Origin: Panicum virgatum
Lineage: Eukaryota > Streptophyta > Magnoliopsida > Poales > Poaceae
Length of the DNA stretch: 64,000 bases
Assembly (NCBI RefSeq): GCF_016808335.1
Contig: NC_053146.1
Span: forward strand, 42,094,470 to 42,158,469
Reading direction: 5' to 3'
Positions 42,304 through 53,190 of this stretch are shown here, in pieces. Made by a program: the position numbers and the translations under genes. Every line of letters begins with the position of its first letter. Position 1 is the first letter of the stretch. The notes below the pieces were generated by a model. It did not search any database, was not told where the DNA came from, and saw only the letters and a list, made by a program, of their open reading frames with translations.

Positions 42304-45007
42304 TGAAAGGCCCTTGTTTGGTTTTGGTAATTGAGTGACAACTTAGATGGACTAATAAGTATTTATGCTGAGATACACAGGTGATTAGTCCACACAAAGA
42401 CACTAGTATGAGCAACATGTGCCATGGAGGAGAAATGGCTAAGTGTTAAAGCTATACTCATATAGTGTGATGAAGGAACTCATTGCATATGAGACATGAC
42501 ATGGAGTCATGTGACCAAAGTGGAGAAGATCAAGACAAGGCTTGGCTTGATGGACCGGTTGCAATGGTGAAGGGCAAGTCAAGACTTTGAAGCGATGGAC
42601 CGCAAGGTGGTGAAGTTTGGGTAAGACTTGGCACCGATGGACCGAGGCGACGGTGAAGAGCGAGCAAGGTCAAGATCGATGGACCAAAGAGGTCATGGGA
42701 TGATATGGAGTGGGTCATATCATTCAAGGAAGATCAAGCCAAGTGTTGACTCATAATGATGATCAAAAGGCTTGATGGAAATTGGTGCTTGTGTGGCATC
42801 AACATTTGGAAAGATAAAATAGAATGCGCATGGCAAAGGTATGACTTGTAGGACATTTTATTTTACCGGTCAAAGGTTGTGTAGAGAAGTGCATGAACAG
42901 ATTTAGGATAGATGGCGTATTATCAAGAGGGGCAAACTTGTTTGCATATCGGTCATCTAGTGCCACTTGAGCGATATAGCATTGCGATGTTGTTAGGATC
43001 AAGTGGCATGGTGAGATCAAGTGAAAATCCTTTGAAAATGATTGTGAAAATACTAACACACATGCACATGGTGTTGTTCACTTGGTGTTGTTGGCACATT
43101 TGCAAAGGAGAAAGTGTTGGAGTTGATGTTGATCAACTTGGGGAAGCAAGAAAGGTTTTTCGGTGTTCTCCGGAAACTAGGTTGGCTCTTGGAGTAGAAT
43201 ACTACTTTGATCCATTGTGTTTTGGATCAAATATTCAGTTGGGTTGTGTAGCCCTCTGAATAATCTTTCTATAGAGTCCAAGATCACCTAATTTGGACAT
43301 TGGAGCAAAGAGTTATGGCCGTTTTACCGAGGTATATTTCTGCTGGAAATAGACCTGCGGACGGTCCGCTCCTGGGGGGCGGACGGTCCGCTGTTGTCTC
43401 ATATGAGCTCGAACAAAACTGATTTTGGCTCTGGATGGTGGTCCAAAAAGAACTGCGGAATGTCTGATCCTTCAGGACGGACGGTCCGCCATTAAAAACT
43501 GAAACAAGCGCAGAAACTTGGTCTTTCTGTCTAGGGTGTCCAAATGAACTGCGGACCATCCGCCATTTGTGAGGCGGTCCGTCCGCCCGGGCTGTAACGG
43601 TCGACTTCGAGAAGCATTTATTGAGAATATAGCCTTTGGATTTGAAATGGCAGACCATCCGATCCCTGTGGGGCGGACAATCCGCGAAACCACTGTTTTC
43701 ATGGGATTTGAGTGTAACGGCTAGTTTGGGGCCTCCCACTATAAATAGAGGTGGTGGCCGGCCATTTGAGAGGTTGAGCACCTTGGGGACTTGGTGTCCT
43801 TGTGTGAGAGTGCTTGAGAGCCCTCTAACTCACTTGTGTTTAAAGCAATTCATATTCGCTAAGTTAGAGAGCGATTCTAGTGCGTTGCATTGAGAGATTG
43901 CAAGAGTTTGGCACTAGGTGATCGAGTTGCAAGCTCGTGGTGCTTGTTACTCTTGGAGGTTGCCACCTCCTAAATGGTTTGGTGGTGTGTCTTCGTCGTG
44001 AAGTACGCAAGAAGATTGTGCGGTGCTCCAGAGAAGTGATTGTGAGGGGTATTGTGCTCACCCCACGGGAGTCACGAAGAGCAACTCTAGTTGAGCGTGA
44101 CGCGAAGAGCAACAAGTGGTCTGGTCGGATCATGTGCTAGTGCTCGGTGCGAGCACTCCACGTGGGAGAGTGTGACTTGAGAGTCACCACTAGCAAGAGG
44201 ACCGGCGGCAACCTTGGAGCTTGTCTCAACGGGGACTAGCTTGGTGGCAGCCAAGTGAATCTCGGGACAAAATCTTGTGTCTCCCCGCTAGTTTGATTTT
44301 CTTTATGCATAAATTACATTTGTGATGAAGTTGCTCGATATTGTGGTGCTTGTGTTTTGAGTGCAGGAACATGGAGATATATTTGAGGAAGTAAATTCAA
44401 TCATCATCTCCAAGTTTGGCTTGATTCAGAGCTCTCTAGCCTCATTCTTCAGTTTGGGAGTTCACTGCCCGGGCAAAACCGGTGGCACCAGATTTGGAAA
44501 ATCAGTGGTACCGGATTTTCTAGACAAACACAAGATTGTATTTACTTGCTCATTTACTTGTGCTAGTTTGTTGTAGTTGCTCGTGTGTAACTAGTGTGCT
44601 TGTGTAGTTAGCTAGTTTTTCTCTCTTGTGCTAGTTTGTTTGTGTAGCTAAGTAATTTTGAGCTCTCTAGTTTGGCTTGTGTAGCCTTGCTCTTGAGCAC
44701 TACTAGTTGTGAATAGGCTTTGTGCGCTTTGCATACTAGTATGAGTAGGAGTTTCCTCTTTTCTTGAGTACTAGTGCTTATGTTTGTGTGACCTTGCAAA
44801 CTAGTTTTTCTTAGGTGAGCTCTACCTAGCCCAACACCTTAGTTGCTCCATTAGGATCATTTTGTAATGTGCAAGTTATAGATAGAGGGGTGTAGTAATG
44901 GCTAGACCGATTAGTTTAATTCTGTATTTATTTCAGTTAGCCGGCAATGTTTTAAGTTTTAGAAAGGACTATTCACCCCCTCTCTAGTCCGCCATCTCGA
45001 CCGTACA
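42304..45007 (+). mobile_element. Sirevirus (Ty1-copia) solo LTR, 2.7 kb
   Basis: Starts TGAAAGGCCCTTGTTTGG and ends TCTAGTCCGCCATCTCGACC then GTACA; both ends are typical of grass Sirevirus LTRs. Flanking pentamers CGAGC (42299-42303) and CGGGC (45008-45012) differ at one base and are probably the TSD. A TATAAATAG box is at 43740-43748. No internal sequence with PBS or genes lies between, so it is a solo LTR. It is plus-oriented and inserted in the GC-rich interior of the second MULE. Confidence 0.8.
43353..43690. repeat. Cluster of GCGGACGGTCCGC palindromes in the Sirevirus LTR
   Basis: Palindromic GCGGACGGTCCGC occurs at ~43356 and, with small changes, at ~43378, 43478, 43551, 43574, 43652 and 43673 (for example GCGGACCATCCGC, GCGGTCCGTCCGC). 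Conserved palindromic repeats in Sirevirus LTRs have been described and proposed as regulatory. All lie upstream of the TATA box. Confidence 0.75.
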
Positions 45008-45012
45008 CGGGC

Positions 45013-45394
45013 TCCCGGCCCCGCCGGCTATGCCCCAGGGCAGCGGCGACCTGGCTGTGCTGGGCGTGGGCGCGCCTACCCCGGCCGATAGCGGAGGCGT
45101 CCTAGCTCGACCCGGCATGGGCGCTCCTGCCCCGGCCAAGAGCGGAGGTGGCCTGGCTTGGAAACGTCTGCGCGCCCTCCCCGGCCAGCTGCAGCGTCGC
45201 CATGTGTGGCCAGGCCTGCTGCACGCCCGCGGCAGCGGCCGCAGACTGCCTGCCAGGGGCGGCGGCGCTCATCCTGGCGGCGTGCTGCACGCCCGCGGCA
45301 GCTGCAGCAGCCTGCCTGCCTGCCTGCATGGGCGGCGGCGGGCCAACCAGCCTGCTAGGTAGGGGCGGCAGCAGTGCTGCAGGGGCGGCGGCAG
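45013..45394. other. GC-rich interior of the second MULE (captured exon-like)
   Basis: About 75% G+C with internal repeats, for example GCTGCACGCCCGCGGCAGC at ~45219 and ~45284. Several frames are open because of composition. With 42191-42303 it forms the element's original interior. I cannot identify a source gene. Confidence 0.4.
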
Positions 45395-45645
45395 TTCCTG
45401 CCCCAGCGACAGGAGACGAGAGCAGCGACTCGATCGTCCAGAACCTGATGCAAATACAGAGGGGCGAGAAAGACATTTCACCCTCCCAAATACCTGAAAA
45501 GAAAAAAAAAGAGAAGAAGGAAAATACCCCAAATGGCAGTATAATCAAGTGCCTAACGTTTGGAGTCCCGTTTTTATGAAGTCGATGTTTGAAATGGTAA
45601 AACTGTGAAGGGCAACGTTTGGAGTCTGAAATATGCAATTTTCTC
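45395..45645 (-). repeat. Right TIR of the second MULE
   Basis: Inverted copy of the left TIR. A run of A's (45488-45500) differs in length, and a few substitutions are seen. Confidence 0.9.
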
Positions 45646-45654
45646 TAAAATCGA

Positions 45655-46721
45655 GGACTCAAATCTTGAGGACACAAGGAAGTTAGGGCCTACTTTCCCA
45701 TCAAAATCTTCAACAAACCCTAATCCGAAAATTACAAGTGAAAAAGAAAATGGGGAGAGAAAGCCATGCCTATTAATAATAAGAGGTCCTCGACGAATGA
45801 TTAAAATACCCATACGCTAGTAACTACGGTGACCACCCACGCAGGGGTCCATCTTTTTATAGAAATATCGATTGGACATGCTGCCTTCACGACTTTATTT
45901 CGCTTCGACACAAGCTTCGCGATGGCGCCACGTGCCCTCCACTTCGGTAATGCAGCTGCACCGGACGCGCCTCCAGTTTTGAGGCCCAAGCCGGCAAACC
46001 TGCCTCCGCCCGGTTTTGAGGCTCAAACCAGTAAATCTGCCACCTCCGATGTCGACACGTGTCTGGACTCCGCCAATCTTCGACGCCTTCAAGTCTTTTG
46101 TGCTCCCTCCGCACGGGAAGCCTACTCGAATTTGCCATCGCCTTCCTCTTTGGCTTGACCGACGCCGTCTTCATCACGCCCATGTACTCTTGCTCTTCCG
46201 TGCACTATGTGGATCGCCCGTGACTCCGCTCGGACTCTTCGGGTCCCTCAGTCCAAGCCTACTCGCGTCCATCCTTCACCGTCTTTGGTCCATCGGCATG
46301 AACCTTTCGCTTGACCTTCACCGCATCCGTAGACCGCCATGTCGCATCATGCGCCTACACATCATGGGCCAAGAGACATCAAATTCACACCATGTTGTCA
46401 ATCACTCATTATCCAGGGTTGACTACCATTGGTCCTCAAAGATGGACCATCAGTCTGAATTCGTTGATTCAACCTAAAACTCGGGGGCTACTCCATATAG
46501 AGTGCGATTGTCCATCACACACCATATATGAATACTTTCATCCGAAGCTATCAAGACTACTCAAGCAGGAGGACCACATAGCCTTAGCACAGTCCAAGCA
46601 GCACTCAGAAGGCATGTTTACGTGAAATTCAGGAACTACTCGATGACGGCTTCAGAAGTACTCGGAGACCTACGACTACTCGGCTACGAAGAGGTCGAGG
46701 GCTTGTCAGATCGGGGGCACG
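45655..46721 (+). other. Internal/3' region of a gypsy-type element, no gene readable
   Basis: Ends with AAACTCGGGGGCTACTCC (46481) and a G-run, AGATCGGGGGCACG, directly before the LTR at 46722, which serves as its polypurine tract. CTCGGGGGCT stretches before the 3' LTR are common in grass Tat/gypsy elements. No gag or pol similarity is visible, so the element is truncated or non-autonomous. Confidence 0.45.
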
Positions 46722-47103
46722 TGATACCTGACATGGCACGATTTAGTACTAGATATGGGAAGGGGCATGTCCCGTACCCATATGTCATATAACTAGTCAG
46801 ATAGACTTAGAACTAGTCGGTATGAAAGGAAAACTACCCAAGTGGTACTCGGGTGAGATTTCTAGGCTCATATCGGCCAGGGTTCCATGTAATCCTGCCC
46901 CCTCGGCTTATATAAGGGCGGGCAGGGACCCCTCGAGAACACCTACGCACCCATCTACACCCATGGCAATATAAACCGCCCAACAGGACGTAGGGTATTA
47001 CGCACCTCGCGGCCAGAACCTGTATAAACCCTTGTGTTGCTTGCACCATCGTGTTCTTGATCTCGGCAACTTTCCACGATCATTCTCCTACATAAGGGTA
47101 TCC
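46722..47103 (+). repeat. Short gypsy-type LTR, 382 bp
   Basis: Starts TGATACCTGACATGGC and ends GGGTATCC, the inverted match to its start with the last base changed. A TATATAAG box is at 46911-46918, followed by a leader with CAGGACGTAGGGTATTACGC, as in many grass gypsy LTRs. No partner LTR is in the window. Confidence 0.6.
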
Positions 47104-47929
47104 CTAAATAAACGTGATGGTAAAATATCAATACTACACTTGTGTCATAAAAATTTGAAGTGTTAAACACACAATCTTAAATCGTTCACACAAACTCAAC
47201 ACTGAGTTAATCACCTGAATTTCTCTTTAAATATGGTGATTTCGGCTATGCACAATATGAGACTCATCATTGGTATATTGGCTCGATTTCTCACCACCGA
47301 TCGTTTTGCGTGTTTGTGCATTATTGCTATGCCAAGCGCATGCACAAAAGCAGCGCGCGGCGTCAGGCAAGTAAATTTTGGAGTGCGGCCGCCGGCCAAC
47401 GCAGCTTGGCCTGGCCTTGCGGCCGGTCTCGGAGAGACTCGGATGCCAACTGAGAGACACTGTCCATCTGTCATTACAAAGGCTTCAAAGGAATAATGCA
47501 CGATCCAATTATCCAAACGATTACATGTGGGCGTACACATACGTGCGAGCGAGCGTGCACATACACATCTATCTCTCCTGACTCCTGAAGATGATCGTGC
47601 AACGACTGGCACGTACTGTACGACGATGCATCGCCTCGAACAATTGATCAATCCATGGACGGCTACGCATGTGCATGCTTGCTGTCAGAAGTTGACGCGC
47701 GAGCTGTGTGTCCGTTACACGCCGGGACAAGCCGTGTACTGTGCGCGCGCGGTACGTGCTCCAGGGGCGATGGTGGAGTGCAGCTGGAGTTTGTTGTCTG
47801 CAGTTCTGCATATGCGGTTGTAGCGGTACAAGCCTAAAGTGCTGCCAAACCGTATGATCATACAACAACATCATATTACTAAAAATATCAGATTTTTTTT
47901 TAGTATGCAGAAGAAGCTCGGCCTATCAC
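47104..47929. other. No gene seen
   Basis: Mixed-composition sequence with short, overlapping frames on both strands and no recognisable domain, TIR or LTR. Confidence 0.4.
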
Positions 47930-48096
47930 CAACTTGCATTGTTCAAGCTAGATTTCTGCATAAACCAGAAGTTGATGAACCAGCAAATAATTAAATAATA
48001 ATCCCAACAGGACATTTTCATTCAACTTGCATTGTTCAAGCTAGATTTCTGCATAAACCAGAAGTTGATGAACCAGCAAATAATTAAATAATAATC
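47930..48096. repeat. Perfect 74-bp direct duplication
   Basis: The segment starting CAACTTGCATTGTTCAAGC at 47930-48003 is repeated without change at 48023-48096, with a 19-bp spacer (period 93). No coding potential. Its perfection implies a very recent event, or an assembly artefact. Confidence 0.9.
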
Positions 48097-48324
48097 GGTG
48101 TTATCCACCGATGCGTGTGCCTAAACGCTCACGGCCGCGCGCGCCGCCGGCCGGCATCCCACGCCGCCAGGCGAGCGAAACCAAACGGCCCGCCGGCTGG
48201 CCGACCCATGTGTAAATAAGGGGGACCGATCGACGACCATGCATTGCAGCCATGCCAGCGGCTACATGCATGGCTGACATATACTCACGTCTGGCGTCTG
48301 ATGAGCTGGGTGATGTTGTACACT

Positions 48325-49560
48325 CACTACCGGAGCGGAGTGCTTTGCCGAGTGTTACAAACACTCGGCAAAGTTCACTCGGCAAAGGTAGTGACGACGA
48401 AGACGACTTTACCGAGTGTCTTTTTTCGAACACTCGGCAAAGTCTTTGCAGAGTGTCAAAAGGCACTCGGCAATTTTTTCGAGACCAGATCTGAAAACAG
48501 TATTTAAAAATAGCAAAAAAAATATTTTTACCCGGTAACCACACCAGTCATACATCATCATCAAGTTGCAAGTCACAGTGTTATTTCGCATTGAATCGAC
48601 GCTTCGCGGTTGCCGTGATTCGAACTCGTGACTTCTTGCTTCGCGCATAGCCTCCTCTACCACTCCACCCCTGCATCACATGAGTCTAGGTACCATTTTG
48701 ATTCCTCACATATTATACTGACCCGAGATTAAATTGCTTGTTTAAGGTTATAAACGAATTCAAATAAAAAATTTTGAACTACAAAGTTTCATAACTTCTC
48801 GAGATCTACAACTTTGATATTGTAAGTTTTTTGATCCGAGATCATTTACAAAATTTGAATTTCAAATTTGAGAAATTCAAACACATATTCAAGATTTTAA
48901 ATGAATTCAAATAAAAAAGTTGTGAACTACAAAATTTCTTAATTTTTCTAGATCTACAACTTTGATGTTGTGAGTTTCTTTATCCGAGGTCATTTGAAAC
49001 ACTCCAAAAATTCTAATTCAAAATTCGTCCGAGAGGCTTTGCCGAGTGTATATTTATGGCACTCGGCAAAGAGAGGCTTTGCCGAGTGCCAATAAAATAC
49101 ACTCGGCAAAAAAAATTAAGCAAAAAAAATTAAAAATACCAAATGGATCTGAAAAATCACCAAAATTTCACGTTAAGCAATCTATGTTGTCTGTTGTTTA
49201 TACAAAAAGTTTTGAACTCAAACAACAATTCGACCATCAATTTGACTCCAAATCTTATCGGATCCTTCTCAACTCTTTGATTTTTCTTCGGAGATGTATC
49301 GATTTGTAAACACGTACGTGACAAAGTGTGCAAAATCTCCTCAATTTTTTCCCACAACTTAAACATATGATATTATGACATCTTGCCAAATCTCATATTT
49401 TTTAGACTTTGTTTGCTATTTTTAAAATTTTTAAAAAATTCAGAAATGGATTGTTTGCCGAGTGTCCACCCTTTGACACTCGGCAAACAACTCTTTGCCG
49501 AGTGCCAACCCCTAGGCACTCGGCAAACAACCTTCTTTGTCAAGTGCCACCAACTCAAAT
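48325..49560 (+). mobile_element. CACTA-type element remnant with TTTGCCGAGTG subterminal repeats
   Basis: Begins CACTACCGGAGCGGAG, a CACTA-type 5' end. About 16 copies of TTTGCCGAGTG or its reverse CACTCGGCAAA cluster at 48344-48475, 49036-49110 and 49454-49548. Such repeats flank many maize/sorghum CACTA elements. No GTAGTG end is found on the right, so it is truncated. An internal ~150-bp stretch is duplicated (48770-48845 and 48922-48995, sharing AGATCTACAACTTTGAT). No transposase is present. Confidence 0.7.
48605..48668 (-). other. tRNA-like relic (A and B boxes) inside the CACTA remnant
   Basis: The minus strand has TGGTAGAGGAGG (48662-48651), matching the RNA polymerase III A box, and GTTCGAATC (48625-48617), matching the B box. 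Only 25 bases separate them, shorter than in a real tRNA, and the 3' acceptor strand does not pair with GGGGTGG. It is probably a tRNA-derived (SINE-like) fragment. Confidence 0.45.
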
Positions 49561-49594
49561 TAGCCGTTGAGTAGCCGTTGCCTTTTTCTGCGCA

Positions 49595-50085
49595 AGGCGT
49601 CAGATAATCCGACTAGGTAGCGTCGGATAATCCGACCCCACTGAAATTCCCCTGGTAGCCGTTAACTTTCAAACCAACTACTGACGTCATTTGTCCGACG
49701 TGTTTATCCGACGCCGTGTTGAATGTTGCGTCGGATCATCCGGTGCCTTCTTCAAATTTGAATTTCTTTCAACGTTCATTGATCATTCCTCCTGTTCATT
49801 TGTCCGACGCTTAGATACAGCCATGTCGGATCATCCGATCATGAAGCATGAAATCCAAGTGAGAAAATAGGCTCTCTGGTACACTATCCGAGCCTTTGTC
49901 CGACGCCCACTTTCTTAGCTTCGGATAGTCCGATCTCACAGACATTTTTCAGCTCTCGAAAACATGCTCTCTGGTACATTCTAGCACTCAAACTCCGACG
50001 TGTAATGTAGAGGGTGGGATAATCCGGCTTCTTTGAAGTGTTTATCCAACCTGGCAGGTTCGGATAATCCGACCCTACTGAGTTT
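49595..50085. repeat. Cluster of GTCGGATAATCCGAC palindromes, probable Sirevirus LTR fragment
   Basis: GTCGGATAATCCGAC at 49622-49636 and close variants at ~49603, 49728, 49828, 49919, 50019 and 50059, interspersed with TTGTCCGACG single halves. Spacing and form parallel the palindrome cluster in the solo LTR at 42304. No LTR ends are visible, so this is a fragment. Confidence 0.6.
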
Positions 50086-50320
50086 TGCAGAACTCGTCCA
50101 ATTCAGCATTTCTTTGAGTTTTTTCTTCGTGTTTTGCTTTGCTAAGGCATTTTACTTCATTCTTGGGACCTGATGAGATATGTTCGGTCGGCCGCGGCAC
50201 CCGCCACGTCGTTACCTTCCTCCTCCTCTACACCGCCACGCCATTGCTCGACAACGAGCGAGCACGGCGCTTGATTGGTTCTGTCCGCGGGCGCGGTGCT
50301 GCCGGGGCATTGCTTGTTTA

Positions 50321-50673
50321 GGCCATGTTTAGATGTTTTGCAAAAAAATTTGTGATGGAATCTTGCTAATTTGAAGTACTAAATGAAGTCTATTTACAAA
50401 ATTTTTTGCACAGATGAGTTGTAAATCGCGAGACGAATCTAATGATGCTAATTAATCCATAATTAATTAATAATTAGCGGATGGTACTGTAGCATCACTG
50501 TTGCAAATCATGGATTAAGTAGGCTCATTAGATTCGTCTCGCGATTTACAGCCCATCTATGCAAAAAGTTTTATAAATAGACTTTATTTAGTACTCCATG
50601 CATGTGTCGAAATATTCGATGTGACTTTTTTTTACGTTTACGGAGTTTATGGGGGTGTGAACTAAACAGAGCC
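50321..50673. mobile_element. Tourist-like (PIF/Harbinger-type) MITE, 353 bp
   Basis: Ends GGCCATGTTTAG and CTAAACAGAGCC (imperfect TIRs), with TTA at 50318-50320 and 50674-50676 as a 3-bp TSD. The halves pair almost throughout, for example TAAATCGCGAGACGAATCT against AGATTCGTCTCGCGATTTA. This family is very common in grasses. Confidence 0.85.
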
Positions 50674-50792
50674 TTAATTTGGTGGGTTGCATGGCCGGAG
50701 GATCGGAGGAGGGGGCCGGAGGATCGGAGGGCATTCAGGGTCGCCGGCGCCGGAAATAATTTGCTTTCATGGAGAGCGTCGCACGGATGATG

Positions 50793-50957
50793 CTCTCTCT
50801 TTCCATTTATACGAAAACATCTACAATATCAAATAAATACATTGTCAATATATATTTTACAATCTATATATCTCGTGAGACTAATTTTTATCAAAAGTAG
50901 AGAAGTTTGATATAAGACAGCTAAAAATCAGCTTATTACAATTTAGAACGAAGGAAG
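50793..50957. mobile_element. Stowaway-like MITE, degraded
   Basis: The right end GAACGAAGGAAG followed by TA is a mutated form of the grass Stowaway end (CTCCCTCCGT type). The left end CTCTCTCTTTCC is weaker. AT-rich core; TA target site. Confidence 0.5.
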
Positions 50958-51206
50958 TAAATATTGGTTAAGATTAGAATGATATCCACCGACTTTTGTG
51001 CATACGCAACTACAACAGTTTCTACTAGCAACATTAATATTCCATGTGCGCATCCTGCCTTATTTCCCACCCTCCTCTAAGTTCTAACTCCTCCGAACCC
51101 ATCCATTTTTTTAATACTATATGGTTATACCTAACAGTTTTGTTGAGACTGCAATTTCTCAGAATTTACACTTTCTTCCATTGTTATCATTTGGCCCCTT
51201 CATGGT

Positions 51207-51574
51207 CACAACTACCGGATCGGGCTTTTTGTCCCGGTTCCAAACTGCCTTTTGTCCTTATTTTGGAACCGAACTAGGCTTCCGAGACAAAAGCTTGGTG
51301 CACCCCGCCGGATTTGGTCCAAAGACCTCTGGCCTCGCGCACAATTACCTTGCCAACCCACCTACGCAGTGCATGTGACTTGACTCAGTATAAGATATCT
51401 TCCTTTTAAACTATCACGTGGAGAGGCCTTTAGTCCGGGTTAGTGGCTCCAACCGAAACTAAAGAGCTCTTTCATCCCCTAGCTTTTAAAACCAGGACTA
51501 AAGAGTCATTTGGTCCCAGATTCAATATTTGCTGGGACAAATGTAAAGAATCAAAACATCTTTCTATAGTAGTG
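51207..51574. mobile_element. Small non-autonomous CACTA-type element, 368 bp
   Basis: Right end TTTCTATAGTAGTG, left end CACAACTACCGG (CACTACCGG with a 2-base change), and a 3-bp TSD, GGT, at 51204-51206 and 51575-51577. Subterminal TTTGTCCCGGTTC and TTTAGTCCGGGTT repeats are typical. The short frames inside are not genes. Confidence 0.7.
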
Positions 51575-51694
51575 GGTCCGATCCGTTTCATGGTACGAAA
51601 ATGACATGGAGCAGCCTCAACAAACTACGCAATACTTCACGGTTTGGCGCCATTGCTCATGGCTGACATCAACGCGATCTTCTTATAACCGAAA

Positions 51695-51722
51695 CTAGTA
51701 GAGTGCCCGTGCGGCACGCACG
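51695..51722 (-). terminator. Helitron-type 3' end: hairpin plus CTAG
   Basis: On the minus strand CGTGCG-TGC-CGCACG (51722-51708), a 6-bp stem with a 3-base loop, is followed by 9 bases and CTAG (51698-51695), then host T. That is the standard Helitron terminus. The text GCACGGGCAC beside CTAGT is familiar from grass Helitrons. Confidence 0.6.
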
Positions 51723-52780
51723 TGTTAACAGACTGGCAATAACAATAAAGATCTTTACAGAATAAGCATCTAGTTCCATTGTTCTCTATGTAGAGTAATC
51801 TAGACAAAGAATAGCATCATGTGGAACAAATTACAGGTCCTTTTTTGAAGTACCGGAATGCAGAGCTCAACACACAAAAAAACTGATATGGCAGCTTCAT
51901 GTGTGACTAAATTGAGTGTCTGGGGCCATTTGAGCTTTGTGCCATTGACATTGCCCAGCCTGCCATCTGTTTTGCTTCACCGAACACCAAGGGCGCAGCA
52001 TGTTATAGTTCATCATCGATCTGGATGGTACCACTGGAAGGAAAAGGAAATGAAAAGGATGGATTTTAGAGCAATCAAAATAGGAGAAAAATGTGCAATG
52101 TGTGAATGTACAAATAGGCATGCATCGTTATTTTACAAGAATGCTAAAGAATCTAACAGGTGTCATGGTCTTGCTCACATTTTCCAATTCTGAGGAGCTT
52201 GTTTTTATCCACTCAGAGAGCTACAAAAGAACCAGAAAAAGAATCTCAATCAATAATGTATTTTTAAAAAGTATTAAAAAATAGTTTTGTTTAGTAGACA
52301 ATAATTTATCATCACATATAGGAAACTTGTTTTCAATAACAAAAACATAACACTGGGCACAACTATTGAGATAAGCCACTTTGTCCTTGTACGATAGTCC
52401 TTTTCTTTTTTCCATAATGCGCTTATGTTTTCCCTGCAACATCCCTCTGAAATGAATTAATAATGTATGAGTAAATAAATAATTGCAATTATGGGCAGCT
52501 AGTGTTATGACATCCATCTTGTTCAGAATTTTCAAAAACACAGGCAAGCATACACGTCAAATACCCCCACTTGGCAATCGGCATTATAGTGGATTGGAGC
52601 GATTTTTTTTCAAATGCTATAGTAATCTGATAAGTTCACTCTCACATTTGTTTCTTATAGCCCACAAATCAGCTAGGTGGCACATTGTTGCCCTAACATG
52701 GGGACCTTATTTAAAGTATCTAAAGAGCAAAAACAGTAATAATGTTAGTCAGTATTTTAAAGAGCAGAGACACTATGAGG
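51723..52780. other. No gene recognised
   Basis: AT-rich. One minus frame at 52221-52547 is open for ~100 codons (GKHKRIMEKRKGLSYKDK) but matches nothing I know. It may be a further captured exon or chance. Confidence 0.35.
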
Positions 52781-52933
52781 CAGGGGCGGAGCCAGAAAGT
52801 CATTTTTTCCATTGTTAGGGGGGGCCAACCATACAAATTTATATAAAAATTTAACCAAAATTTAAATTTTTAGTGTAAATTTTTGGATCATAGGGGGGCC
52901 AGGCCCCTGCCCCCCCCCCCCCCTCCGCCCCTG
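52781..52933. mobile_element. hAT-type MITE, 153 bp
   Basis: Ends CAGGGGCGGAG and CTCCGCCCCTG are perfect TIRs, and a perfect 8-bp TSD, CTATGAGG, is at 52773-52780 and 52934-52941. A run of 14 or more C's lies near the right end. Confidence 0.93.
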
Positions 52934-52987
52934 CTATGAGGTGAACAAATTACATACACTTCTGAAAAGATTCAAACTTTCAAAAAA

Positions 52988-53103
52988 TTTGGTAGTGTTA
53001 ACAGCTCTTTTTTTGGTAGTTTTAACAGCTCTTTTTTTCAGATAGGCTAGAAACATGTTCCTATAACAAAAAAATTTGGTAGTTTTAACAGCTCTTTTTT
53101 TTC
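52988..53103. repeat. TTTGGTAGTTTTAACAGCTC tandem/spaced repeat
   Basis: Three copies of a ~25-bp unit ending in a T run: two adjacent (52988-53038) and a third at 53075-53103. Confidence 0.8.
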
Positions 53104-53190
53104 CAAATAGGCTTGGTGTAGCCGTTTATGTGCTAAAAAACAGATGCTAATAACAGCTCATCTATAAATGCCATTCAGTTATCATGTTAG

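Larger units (their letters stand above)
41938..45645. mobile_element. Second MULE-type element (Pack-MULE-like), interrupted by a solo LTR
   Basis: Terminal inverted repeats of about 250 bp (41938-42190 and 45395-45645), both starting GAGAAAATTGCAT from the outside, and a perfect 9-bp TSD, TAAAATCGA, at 41929-41937 and 45646-45654. Without the 2.7-kb solo LTR, its interior is only ~0.5 kb and strongly GC-rich, with no transposase. That combination is typical of a Pack-MULE, a non-autonomous MULE carrying a captured GC-rich exon piece. Confidence 0.85.

Noticed and set aside
43353..43690. CRISPR-like array
   Set aside because: The repeats are short palindromes, irregularly spaced, without unique spacers of constant length, and lie in a plant LTR.
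45030..45638. Overlapping 110-178-codon frames on both strands
   Set aside because: GC-rich interior and TIR of the second MULE; no frame shows a domain or differs in quality from its antisense.
48605..48668. A functional tRNA gene
   Set aside because: A-to-B box distance is too short and the acceptor ends do not pair.
49566..50150. Extension of the CACTA remnant
   Set aside because: TTTGCCGAGTG repeats stop at about 49548 and the palindromic motif differs; a Sirevirus LTR fragment fits better.
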